A stretch of 10,392 nucleotides of DNA. Origin: Russula earlei. Lineage: Eukaryota; Basidiomycota; Agaricomycetes; Russulales; Russulaceae. The translations under genes were made by a program, and so were the position numbers. The notes below the pieces were generated by a model. The model ran no database searches and was not told where the DNA came from. It saw only the letters and a list, made by a program, of their open reading frames with translations. Position 1 is the stretch's first letter. Each line of letters opens with the position of its first letter. This document shows, in pieces, positions 1-7,357 of the stretch. The stretch lies in the NCBI GenBank assembly GCA_025769875.1, contig JAGFNK010001351.1, forward strand, positions 1 through 10,392. Direction: 5' to 3'.

Positions 1-521
1 CCATTTCTTTAACGTCAGGTTTTAGGGGTTGTTGTTTACGTTCAAGGAGCTGTTGGGCGTCTTGTCTTGCTTCTTCTAGTTGTTTCAGGCGATTGGTGGA
101 CGAAGGTACGTTATTATCTTTTAGGCTAATGTCAATCTGGGGTTTGAATCCCATGAGGAGTTCGTGTGGTGATCTTCTAGATGTTTCATGTTTCCATGAG
201 TTATGTGCGTACTCTGCTAGGGGAAGCATTTTTGCCCAGGAATGTGGGTGAGTCGTGGTCCAGGGTCTCAGGTATTGTTCTAGCCATGCGTTCATTCGTT
301 CCGTCTGTCCATCGGTTTGAGGGTGAAACGCGGTGGACATGTTTTGTTTGATGCCTAGATTTTTACATAAGGCTTTCGAGAAGTTTGATGCGAATCGAGG
401 GTCTCTATCGGAGATGATCCTTTTGGGAACGCCGAACCAGGGCACGAGGTGTTTCAGATATTCATGTGCAACACCTGTTCCGTCGATCGTTTTGTTGCAT
501 GGGATAAATTTCGTTGCTTTG
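1..521 (-). pseudogene. Integrase, C-terminal half of catalytic core (partial, split by solo LTR)
   Basis: This minus-strand frame (codons starting at 517, 514 and so on) is open from the insertion point to the window edge with no stop. It follows directly on the integrase N-terminal part at 1354-1631 once the solo LTR and one target-site copy are ignored. It starts at KATKFIPC, then carries VPWFGVPKRIISDRDPRF with the second catalytic Asp, and STAFHPQTDGQTERMNAWLE, where the E of QTERMN is the catalytic Glu. LPLAEYAHNSWKH and RRSPHELLMGFKP follow, which is typical of fungal gypsy integrases. After this comes a Lys/Gln-rich helix (ERKQQPLKP). The protein inserts the cDNA into the host genome. 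The remaining C-terminal domain is off the left edge. Confidence 0.9.
517..521. repeat. Target-site duplication, left copy (CTTTG)
   Basis: CTTTG immediately precedes the TGTTACGA end of the solo LTR and is matched perfectly on the other side. Five bases is the usual duplication length for Ty3/gypsy integrases. Confidence 0.92.
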
Positions 522-784
522 TGTTACGAACCAAGGCCAAGCCCTGGCCGAAGATTGTCCTATTTTACTCAAGAAAAACCTCTCTCACTTTGCATTGCCG
601 ACTCCCTTCCATTTTCTGGGTATCCCTCCTGCGGTACAAGATATTGCTATTGCAAAGGCACTATAACACGACCAGGCACCAGTTTCCTAATCGGGTAATC
701 ATCGCGTGGCAGCCACATGGCCACTCAGCCACCATGGACCCGAAACAGCAGCACAAACTCTTAGAAACTGTTGCATAAATCATC

Positions 785-900
785 TGACGTCATCAAGGCT
801 CCAATGACATCATGGCTGACTGAGCGACTCCACAGTGACCTCATAGGCTCACTAAGCGCTCCACAGTGACATCATAATGATGTCATCGCTCCACAATGAT
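785..900 (+). promoter_or_regulatory. U3 enhancer-like array of CRE/ATF-type sites in ~31-bp units
   Basis: Octamers of the TGACNTCA class lie at 785-792 (TGACGTCA, a perfect CRE palindrome), 805-812 (TGACATCA), 836-843 (TGACCTCA), 867-874 (TGACATCA) and 878-885 (TGATGTCA, the reverse complement of TGACATCA). Three of them are spaced exactly 31 bp apart (805, 836, 867). They sit in imperfect tandem units beginning CTCCA(CA), with a last degenerate unit near 889-900. Such sites are bound by ATF/CREB-type bZIP factors in fungi. The position 120-240 bp upstream of the LTR TATA box fits a U3 enhancer. The binding factor is an inference. Confidence 0.6.
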
Positions 901-1021
901 CAGTAATGCGCTCAGTAAGCCTGAAAGTTGACACAAGCAAGTTTATGCCTCTGTAGTCCTATTGGATGGTACCAAAGAGTCTAGAATAGTCCCAGTGCTT
1001 TGTAATCGACCCTGTATACTG

Positions 1022-1029
1022 TATATAAG
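1022..1029 (+). promoter_or_regulatory. TATA box of the solo LTR
   Basis: TATATAAG is followed by GCCCCAATG, 500 bp into the LTR and downstream of the CRE-like array. Transcription would start near 1050-1060 and read toward the interrupted integrase and pol, antisense to the host element. Confidence 0.6.
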
Positions 1030-1348
1030 CCCCAATGAAGCATGGCAGTCGTCAGACTGTCCATTTGTGATACTCTCCACTTCCTGGGTACTCCCCTGCG
1101 ACTGCTCAGTCTAAAGCCTTCCCTCGTCTTCAAGGTACTCTTCAACGACCGCCTTGTTTAAAGTCCCTCGCTGCACTGGCCTCTACTCTTCGCCTCTGCC
1201 TCCTGCAACACGTACCAGTCCCCATCTGGTATCTTCTAGTCGTTTGGCTCGTCCTCCTGTTCAACGCTGTTTACGCCGCGTACCATCTGTTCCGACCCCT
1301 GCCCACCTGCTCCTGAGTCCTTAGTGATCAGCAGTACGTGTCTTGACA

Positions 1349-1353
1349 CTTTG
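1349..1353. repeat. Target-site duplication, right copy (CTTTG)
   Basis: CTTTG directly follows the TTGACA end of the solo LTR. In the minus-strand integrase frame it encodes the Lys of DQGCSK, which is continued by the second copy at 517-521. Confidence 0.92.
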
Positions 1354-3714
1354 GAGCATCCTTGATCGACTATGGTAAGGACGCTGTCGAATCCTTCTGA
1401 TTTTGGTAGGTCAGTGATCAAATCCATGGATACGTATTGGAAGGGTCCCTGTTCAACGTGTGTGTCGAGTGGAAAGGTCGTGGCTTTCTTTCTGGGTATA
1501 TTGGTTTTGGATTCTTGGCATTTGGCGTGCCCTTTGACGTATTGTTCCACGAATTGTCGTAGTCTGGGTCCTTCGTAGTGTTGTTTGACTAGGTTCCAAG
1601 TATTTGCTATTCCCGGGTGTCCTGCGAAGGGGGGTGTCGTGGAATTGTCTTAGAATCTCTCGTCGTTTGTCGATTTTGTCTGGTAGGTAAGTTTTTCTTG
1701 CGAAAATTTCGGGTGGTAGTAGTGTGGTCTTTTGTTCTCCTACTCCCTTGTTAAGGTCTTTGCGACGAGAGAGTGCGTCAGCGATGGTGTGCGTATGTCC
1801 GGGGACGTGTTCCATAGTGATGTTGAAGTCTTGCATATATTGCATCCATCTGGCTTGTCGTCCCGTTAACTTTTGGGGTTCTTTAAAATATGTGAGGTTT
1901 TTGTGATCAGTTCTTATTCTAACTGGTTTATCGGCTCCTAGGAAGAATGGTCGTCCGCTTTTTAGTCCAAATATTACTGCTGCTAGTTCTTTGTCGTGAG
2001 CGTCGTAGTTTCTTTCCGCATCTAATAGTGTCCTGGAATAGTAGGCGATTGGGTGAAAACCATCTTTGTATTCTTGGGATATAACTGCTCCTACGGCGAA
2101 TCCTGATGCATCAGTGTCTAGAATGAATTGCTTTGTCCAATCTGGGGTGCGGAGTATTGGGTAAGATATGCAGGTTTCTTTTAGGATTTGAAAGGCTTGG
2201 TCTTCTTTGTTGTCCATTCCCATTGTCTGTTTTTCTTTGTCAGGTCGTTTAGTGGTCTCGCTTTTATGGAAAAGTTGGGTATAAAGTTTCGATAGAAGTT
2301 ACAAAATCCTAGGAAACTTCTGACTTCCTTCAGTGTGGATGGAGTTGGCCAATCTTTAATTCCTTTGACTTTGACGGGGTCCATGGTTATCTTTCCTTCT
2401 CCTATGATTACTCCGAGGTATTCTACCTTTTTTTTGTGGAATTGACACTTTTCTGGTTTAAGGTAGAGATCGTGTTGTTTCAGTTTGGACAGTATGTGAT
2501 TGACCTTGAGTGTATGTTCCACTTCATCATTTTGTGTGGCAATGATGATGTCGTCCATGTAAATTTTCAACCATCCTTGTGCCAGTTCTTCTTGAAAAAT
2601 GTCGTCCATCATGGTTTGAAAGGTAGCTGGAGAAGTTTGTTAGTCCGAAGAACATCACCGTCGGTTCGAATAGTCCATCGCTAGTCTTAAAGGCCGCTTT
2701 CCATTCGTCTCCTTCTTTGATTCGGATGTTGTTGTAACCCCATCTGACGTCGAATTTGGTGAAGAGTTCCTTTCCTGCTAAAGCATGAATCAATTCTGGG
2801 ATTAAGGGTAGTGGGTATACGTTGGGTATTGTCCATTTGTTTAGATTTCTATAATCTTGTACCGGTTGGAACTTTCCATCCTTCTTTTTTATGAGGAAGA
2901 ATCCACTAGCGTATGGTGAATTGGATCTTCTTATTTGTTTGAGTCGCAAATTTTGCTCAAGGAATTTTCCCTGTTCTTCTTTCTCTTTTGGCGAAAGGGG
3001 GTACACTCTGCAGTTGATCGTTGTAGGGGCATCTGATTTTAGGTCAATGGCGTGGTCCCATTTTCTTGGTCCAGGAAACCTTTCCGATTCTTGTTCCATA
3101 AATACTTGTCCATATTGATGGTATTGAAGGGGGACTATTTCTTGCCAAGTTTGCGTTTTGTCTTGCATCTGTGATTCTGCCAACTGTTGTGCTATGGTGG
3201 TCTTACGTATTTGAGTTTGCAGCCATAGTTCGTCGTCTTCTTCCCAGTCTGTTAATGCCTTGATCCATGCTGGTACTTCTTGGTTTCCTTTGAGGGTGAC
3301 TCTTCCCATAATAGTCCCTTTGGACCAATTTATTTTTGGGTTTGTCGATTCTAAGAATGGGTATCCCAGGATGATATCGTCTTGTCCTATATCCGTGACT
3401 AGGAATTGGTGTGTGTGTCTTTGTCCCAGCAATTTTAACTCTAGTTGAACAGTTTGGGTAACTTTTCCCTGAGCGGTTTAATGTTCCATCGACATTTTTG
3501 ATGTTCCTAGTCGGAATCAACTCTTGGTTTGTAGGTGTAATTCCTTCGTTAGCCTCGGAGATATGAAGCATTCGGTAGCTCCACTATCTATCAAGGCTTT
3601 TCTTTCGGCTTTGTTCGATCCAATGTAAATAGTAGTTGTCACTGATATTGACTTTCTCTGAGATTTGTACATGGGATCGATACCTAAAGCTCGAGCAATC
3701 GCCGTTATGCTCAA
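1354..3714 (-). pseudogene. Pol polyprotein: protease, reverse transcriptase, RNase H, integrase N-terminal part (frameshifted)
   Basis: The frame opens just after gag. The aspartic protease has IDSGATECF near 3577-3594. The reverse transcriptase runs about 3100-2260, with VYPLSPKEK, SPYASGFFLIKKKDG, QDYRNLN, the FTKFDVRWGYNNIRI motif, YMDD at 2561-2550, and LGFCNFYRNFIPNFS in the connection. RNase H runs about 2170-1790, with DTDASG, DKELAA, RTDHKNL and HTIADALSRR, keeping its acidic residues. The integrase zinc domain (GHPG...HYEG...KCQESK) and first catalytic Asp (SMDLITDLP) follow, up to the solo LTR. Single-base frame changes lie near 3521 (loss), 3463-3466 (gain), 2633 (gain), 2214 (loss) and 1629-1634 (gain in a six-G run). 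Together the parts match the usual length and order of fungal gypsy Pol, but no single frame encodes it. Confidence 0.92.
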
Positions 3715-3726
3715 GCGTTCAAAAAA
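3689..3726 (-). promoter_or_regulatory. Candidate -1 ribosomal frameshift signal at the gag-pol junction
   Basis: In the gag frame the codons GAT TTT TTG place the heptamer T TTT TTG (3726-3720) in the X XXY YYZ phase. Slipping back one base leads into the protease frame. The gag stop lies three codons downstream. A 9-bp stem with one G-U pair (3716-3708 with 3697-3689, 10-nt loop) starts 3 nt after the heptamer; a shorter version gives a 5-nt spacer. The alternative is a chance indel in the six-T run, since the element has other one-base indels. Confidence 0.45.
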
Positions 3727-5415
3727 TCCTCTTCCTTGTCCTCATCCTCTCCTGTTAGGGCTTTAATGAAGGCCTCCCTTTCCTCTACTGACAGTGCCTT
3801 TGCTGCCTTTGCGAGTTTGTTGGCCGTGCTTTCTTCGATCACCTCTACAACAGAAGATTTGGATGTGGTGGTGGCTGTGTTCGTAGCGCGCGCGCGAGTC
3901 ATTTCGCGTTTCGGTTTTGTGGGGCAGTCGCGGGCTAGGTGTCCTCGAAGGGAGCAGTGGAAGCATCTGCCTTCTTCTCTATGTTTCTGTTTTTCGGCTT
4001 CGGTGACTGCTTTGCGAGCGGCGCCTGCGCTGGTGTCCATCGCGTTTGGGTCGCGCGGTGGGAGTCGGGGTCGCGCGGGTGTGGTGTTGCCTTGGTTGTT
4101 TCCGCGGTTGGCCCATGTCGAGTTAACCAGTCGTCCCCAAGGTCTGTTACTTTGAGGCTGGTTGAAGTTGCGTCCACGTGTGCTGGAATGGTCGGACAAA
4201 ATCGCAGCGTTTGCGCATCCAGACCTCTATGATGTTTCTGTGCTGCTGCAACCCAGTCCATAAAAGAGGTGGGGTCTTCGAGATCGAGGCACGATTCGAC
4301 TAAGGATCGTGGGAGTCCCCACGCAACTAGTCTCATGACCGTCGGTTCGTCGGACATCGAGTCCTGCACGTCTGGCCAACAGTTGGAACTCAGATATATA
4401 GTCGTCAAGCAGGCCATCCTTCATTTTCAACTCTTTGAGTCGGTCTTGGGCTTTCTCGCGTTCCGCGTAGTCGGTGAACGCGCGACGGAATTGCTGTCGC
4501 ATTGCTTCCCACTGCTGTCAATCCCAGCGGTATGTTGGTGGGGTCGCTCTGTACATCTTCGAGCCACTGGTCCATGGCTTTGAGCCATCCTTCGACTTTG
4601 GGTCCTTTCATTAGTGAGAGAAAATATGCACATTTCTTGATAGGATCCCTGGCAATCTTACTGTCATGGTTCATGGACATAAATCTATTGAACGCGACCA
4701 GGAATGCATGTGTGCGCGCGTGGTCGCCGTTGAAGAATTCGGGGGGAATCCCCTCGAGTTTCCCATGGTCGGGGCCGCGTGCGTTGCGGTCGCAGTCTGT
4801 GCGTGTGTCGTAGTCGTCGGGGTCGGGGTCGGGGCTCGGGGGTCGTATTCCGCGACCTCCCATTCCGGGGAATGAGGCGCGAGTGGGGGGTTGTGCTGTC
4901 CCAGATGAAGCGGGTTGTGGCTGGATCGGGTCGGGGTCGGTGGCGGTGACGAAGACATTCGTCGTAGTTGTTGGTTCGAGCTCCATTGGAGCGTGGGTGA
5001 TGGGGGCCGGTCCTGGCGTTGGGGCGTGACTAGAAGTCCTCGACCTAGGGACGGGTGTTCCTGAGGCTGTCAGTGTAGTGATATTAATGCCTCGGAGAGG
5101 GCTCTGTTGGAGTTTGAAGGCCGGTCGGGCGACGCGCGTCGCCTCCCATGTATCTCCGCGCCGTTCGATTTCGAACCAGAGGCCGTAGAGGTGGCCTAGG
5201 GCCACTTTGGCACCCATCCAGTTGGCATAGTAGCCGGTCCATGGCACACTGTCTTTCTGTATGGTGTAAAATTCGACACCATCATCGAACATGGTTATGC
5301 TGGGAACATTCTTCTCTTGGTCAGGCAATAGTTCAAAGGGGCATTTGAGGGCAGCCAGTCCTTCCATGGTTGGGGTCTGATACCCTTTGGTCTTCCAGTC
5401 TCGAGTTGTAGTCAT
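3711..5415 (-). pseudogene. Gag (capsid and nucleocapsid) with CCHC zinc knuckle, frameshifted
   Basis: I took the ATG at 5415 as start because it is the first in frame after the LTR and leader (MTTTRDWKTKGYQ). The N-terminal ~100 residues are globular. A Pro/Thr/Asp-rich linker (PPSPDPDPDDYD) follows, then a retrotransposon-gag capsid region (PPEFFNGDHARTHAFLVAF, GWLKAMDQWL, MRQQFRRAFTDYAEREKAQD, YISEFQLLARRAG, TSFMDWVAAAQKHHR). A basic segment leads to the knuckle CFHCSLRGHLARDC (CX2CX4HX4C, about 3965-3924), which binds the genomic RNA. The C-terminus is acidic (EDEDKEEDFLNA) and ends in TGA at 3713-3711. Frame changes lie near 4505-4520 (net +1 or -2), 4353 (gain) and 4200 (loss within an A4/T4 run). 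Intact, the protein would form the virus-like particle. Confidence 0.88.
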
Positions 5416-5477
5416 GTTGGAAGAAATCGATATATTCTGTTGGTGAGCGTGCGGTTTGGGGTCAAGGGTTCGAGTGG

Positions 5478-5489
5478 TAAGCTTGTTCT
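5478..5489 (-). other. Primer binding site for self-priming (Tf1/sushi type)
   Basis: On the minus strand the 5' LTR ends ...GGTGACA, then come TT and AGAACAAGCTTA. The two-base TT between the terminal CA and the PBS is the usual spacing, because integrase trims two bases. The 12-mer does not look like the complement of a tRNA 3' end (no initial TGG). It is the exact reverse complement of 5765-5754 inside the 5' LTR. This matches Tf1, where the 5' end of the mRNA folds back to prime reverse transcription. Confidence 0.7.
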
Positions 5490-5753
5490 AATGTCACCGA
5501 CTGGGGGCGGTGTCGCTGACAAATCGTTTCACGCGCGAGACGTGCGCACTGAGTCGAGCGAGACGACTAGTTCTCGCGAAAGTCGGGGATCTCGGTGACA
5601 ACACAGCAAGAGCTAGTGTGTACCGCGGAGTGGAAATATGACAGAAAAGTCTTCGCGTTTGAAGACTTTAGAAAATGGAGAGTGTTTCTGGATCGATTGC
5701 TTGATTTCCTGCAAGCCTACAGTCCGAAGCTAGAATCCAGTGATATTCACAAG

Positions 5754-5765
5754 AGAACAAGCTTA
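5754..5765 (-). other. Self-primer sequence at the predicted mRNA 5' end
   Basis: The minus strand TAAGCTTGTTCT (5765 down to 5754) pairs perfectly with the PBS at 5489-5478. The match stops abruptly on both sides, as expected for a selected 12-nt element. It also forms most of one arm of the 12-bp hairpin 5751-5779. Confidence 0.6.
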
Positions 5766-5790
5766 GGGCTTGTTCTCTTCTACAGACAGG

Positions 5791-5798
5791 CTTATATA
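5791..5798 (-). promoter_or_regulatory. TATA box of the gypsy 5' LTR
   Basis: The minus strand reads CC-TATATAAG-CCTG. From its first T (5798) to the self-primer 12-mer (5765) is 33 bases, the normal TATA-to-start distance. This predicts an mRNA beginning UAAGCUUG. Confidence 0.6.
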
Positions 5799-5985
5799 GG
5801 CATTGTATCCTATATCAAATAGTAGACATGATGTAACGATGAGGCGATCGGAACTGGGGCACGCTGGAAGGTGCTGGTACATGCGAGGCTTCTAACGAGT
5901 CATGAAAACATGCGAGAACAGTGAGGCTAGTCCGGGTAGGCTTGTCCGGTTGCCGGTCCGGTCCGAAGAGCCGGTTCTTGTGACA

Positions 5986-6662
5986 CATTGCGTGTGGTCC
6001 CCGACTCGTCAATGTGTGGCGATGATCCAGAAATTGTTTTGGATTGTTCAAACGGGTCATTCTGGACGCATATGCGATGATCTGTGTTCGCATTGGGCTG
6101 TCACAAGTTTAATCAGACATGCTACATAAGGAATATCAAAGTTGACGGCATGCCTTATTAAGATTGTGATAAGATTGTGAGGCATCAAATTCCCCATGAC
6201 GCTTTTTGGTCTTATTGTCGACAAGTTTGCCGTTGCAGCCAAAGTAAGCACAGTAGCAGGCAGGCATGATGGCGATTCTATGGTGTAATGCACCTCCGTA
6301 TGGTGGGTTTTAACTGCCAAATATGAAGCCGTTCCTCAGCGCTATCCCTTCTTGAACGAATTGACGCCTTGTACATCAATTTTTGTGGCGATCTTGTTTC
6401 ATGGGTCTCAGTTCTGCATGTCATGTACCCTAATGGGCTTCGTTGTTTCCTCTTTATCCTCTTGACGCTCATTTTCTTTTCTTATTCTCTCTAACAAATG
6501 ACCAGTAACCAGGGATCATCGCAGCCCTACAACACTTCTATTGCATTACGTTTTGTCCCTTGTTCTTCGTGAGTGGTTGTATTTCTGAGCTTCAACAACA
6601 AACCAGGTAGGCGACGCTATTTAAAATATCAGTACTTCTCACATTAATTACTATCTTTCCCC
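5986..6662. other. Intergenic region left of the three-exon gene
   Basis: There is no protein I recognise on either strand; the short open frames here (for example minus 6320-6057 and 6472-6278) look random. The first five bases (CATTG) would be the target-site duplication if the LTR starts at 5985. A perfect tandem 11-mer lies at 6159-6180. The last 100 bases are AT- and pyrimidine-rich, with TATTTAAAATAT near 6619-6630, a plausible promoter for the gene at 6663. An ATG at 6498 opens 23 codons up to a consensus GTGAGT donor at 6569. A 5' exon is possible, but I found no acceptor that joins it in frame to 6663. Confidence 0.5.
6159..6180. repeat. Perfect tandem duplication of an 11-mer
   Basis: TAAGATTGTGA occurs twice head to tail with no gap. 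Confidence 0.85.
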
Positions 6663-7357
6663 ATGCCTTGCATACGTCCTCGCTGCCATCATCGCCGCTT
6701 CCTCCCTCACTTCTCGCCGGGAACAATGAGATGCCGATTCAGTCCAGAGTTGGTTCCTCCACTGCCTCATGCCATGATGCATGTGTTCCCGACATCGGAA
6801 AATAGTCACGCCAGTGGAATGTCCATCTCCGCACCTCCATTGCCACTGACGCCAACAACGCCATCTTCACCACTCATACCTAAGCCCTCAGGAGAGGTCG
6901 GTCGCGTCGGACGTGGGGGATACGCACTCAAGAATGTCCTTAAGCAAGAGCACGGATGGGAAAGTGGACTCTACCCTAAAATTAGAGTATAACCAACTTG
7001 TGCAGGGCGCAATTATCATGCTCAAATCTTTTCAGGAGAGAGTATGCTCTCTGGCAGACACATATTTGGACACATCAGTTCCATATTCCCTTCAAATCAA
7101 GGACAAACTTATGCTTCTCTGTGAACTGGTGCGATATTTTGTCAATTGTTCAATGTAAAATTGATCATGTCAGGCAGGCTTCCACAGAATTTCCAATACT
7201 CCTCAAGTTTGAGAACAACTGGGCAGTACATGACTATCTACGTGTCTATTTGAAGAACAGCGCCCAGAAAGCCAGAAAGAATCAGCAGGATAAGGATAAG
7301 GAGCTTGCAGCTGCTGCCAAGGGCAAAGGTAGAGGTGTGTACGCTGGCAACTCCTAG
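6663..7357 (+). CDS. Three-exon gene, conserved-looking fungal protein of unknown function (198 aa)
   Basis: Three overlapping open frames become one protein with two phase-0 introns of 49 nt each. Exons are 6663-6986, 7036-7128 and 7178-7357 (TAG). Each intron follows GT...AG rules. Residues ~48-80 are Pro/Ser-rich (PLPLTPTTPSSP). Residues 85-99 are GGYALKNVLKQEHGW. Exon 2 gives an amphipathic stretch (SLADTYLDTSVPYSL...KDKLMLL), and exon 3 gives FPILLKFENNWAVHDYLRVY followed by a Lys/Gln-rich tail. The GGYxL...FP..xKFENNWxV pattern reminds me of a family of uncharacterised basidiomycete proteins, but I cannot name it. There is no signal peptide or membrane helix. The first ~40 residues are rich in His/Arg/Cys and may be out of frame: the alternative frame open from 6662 to 6802 looks as good, so the true start may be near 6774 or on an upstream exon. 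Confidence 0.6.
6987..7035 (+). other. Intron 1 (49 nt)
   Basis: The donor is GTATAA, the acceptor is TCTTTTCAG with a pyrimidine tract, and GCTCAAATC is a possible branch region. It falls between whole codons (AGA | GAG) and removes the in-frame TAA at 6990. Length is typical for basidiomycetes. Confidence 0.65.
7129..7177 (+). other. Intron 2 (49 nt)
   Basis: The donor is GTGCGA (acceptable but not ideal), the acceptor is TCAGGCAG, and TTGAT sits about 15 bases upstream as a possible branch site. Splicing joins CTG | GCT and removes the stop at 7156. The nearer AG at 7172-7173 would put exon 3 out of frame. Confidence 0.58.

Larger units (their letters stand above)
522..1348 (+). mobile_element. 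Solo LTR of a second gypsy-type retrotransposon, inserted in the integrase gene
   Basis: The 827-bp block starts TGTTACGA and ends TCTTGACA, with TG...CA termini and TGT/ACA as the shared inverted ends. It is bracketed by identical CTTTG pentamers (517-521 and 1349-1353). Removing the block plus one pentamer rejoins the integrase reading frame exactly, which proves insertion. A TATA box (1022-1029) and an enhancer-like array upstream of it give the plus orientation (U3 then R/U5). There is no internal coding region, so it is a product of LTR-LTR recombination. Its ends differ from the host element's LTR (TGTCAC...GTGACA), so it is another family. Frames that appear open inside it, including the tail of the minus-strand frame ending at 1236, are not genes. 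Confidence 0.92.
1..5985 (-). mobile_element. Ty3/gypsy (Tf1/sushi-like) LTR retrotransposon, 5' part, degenerate, truncated by window edge
   Basis: On the minus strand the order is LTR, PBS, gag with zinc knuckle, protease, reverse transcriptase, RNase H, integrase. Integrase after RT-RNase H is the diagnostic Ty3/gypsy order. The 5' LTR ends at 5492 and gag starts at 5415. The integrase frame still runs open at position 1, so the integrase C-terminus (possibly with a chromodomain), the 3' LTR and the second target-site copy lie outside the window. The coding part has eight single-base frame changes and a solo LTR of another family inserted in integrase, so this copy cannot make its own enzymes. 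Core catalytic residues are mostly preserved, which suggests fairly recent inactivation, or that some indels are assembly errors at homopolymers. Confidence 0.93.
5492..5985 (-). repeat. 5' LTR of the gypsy element
   Basis: The inner end at 5492 is fixed by GGTGACA-TT-PBS and by the gag leader that follows. The outer end is less certain. I chose 5985, where the minus strand starts TGTCACAAG, because it gives a 6-bp inverted end pair (TGTCAC/GTGACA), a length of 494 bp and an internal TATA box at a sensible place. The block holds three perfect inverted repeats: 5492-5500 with 5592-5600 (9 bp), 5646-5654 with 5661-5669 (9 bp), and 5751-5762 with 5768-5779 (12 bp). Because 5492-5600 itself runs TG...CA with 9-bp inverted ends, a 109-bp LTR is the rival reading. 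The second LTR needed to decide lies outside the window. Confidence 0.68.

Noticed and set aside
333..778. Plus-strand open frames of 109-121 codons
   Set aside because: They are the antisense of the integrase catalytic core and then run into the solo LTR; composition and content show no protein family.
3736..4155. Plus-strand open frame of 139 codons
   Set aside because: It is the antisense shadow of the gag nucleocapsid region, which has the clear CCHC knuckle on the other strand.
5461..5489. Possible tRNA T-arm (GGGTTCGAGTGG) or tRNA-type PBS
   Set aside because: There is no cloverleaf around it and no TGG start on the minus strand; the perfect match to the LTR 12-mer explains the site better.
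5492..5600. A 109-bp TG...CA block with 9-bp inverted ends as a complete short LTR or MITE
   Set aside because: The TATA box and self-primer lie outside it, so the LTR must extend to at least ~5800; I keep it as an internal U5 stem.
6057..6472. Two minus-strand open frames of 64 and 87 codons
   Set aside because: No recognisable motif, no promoter context, and typical of random open frames.
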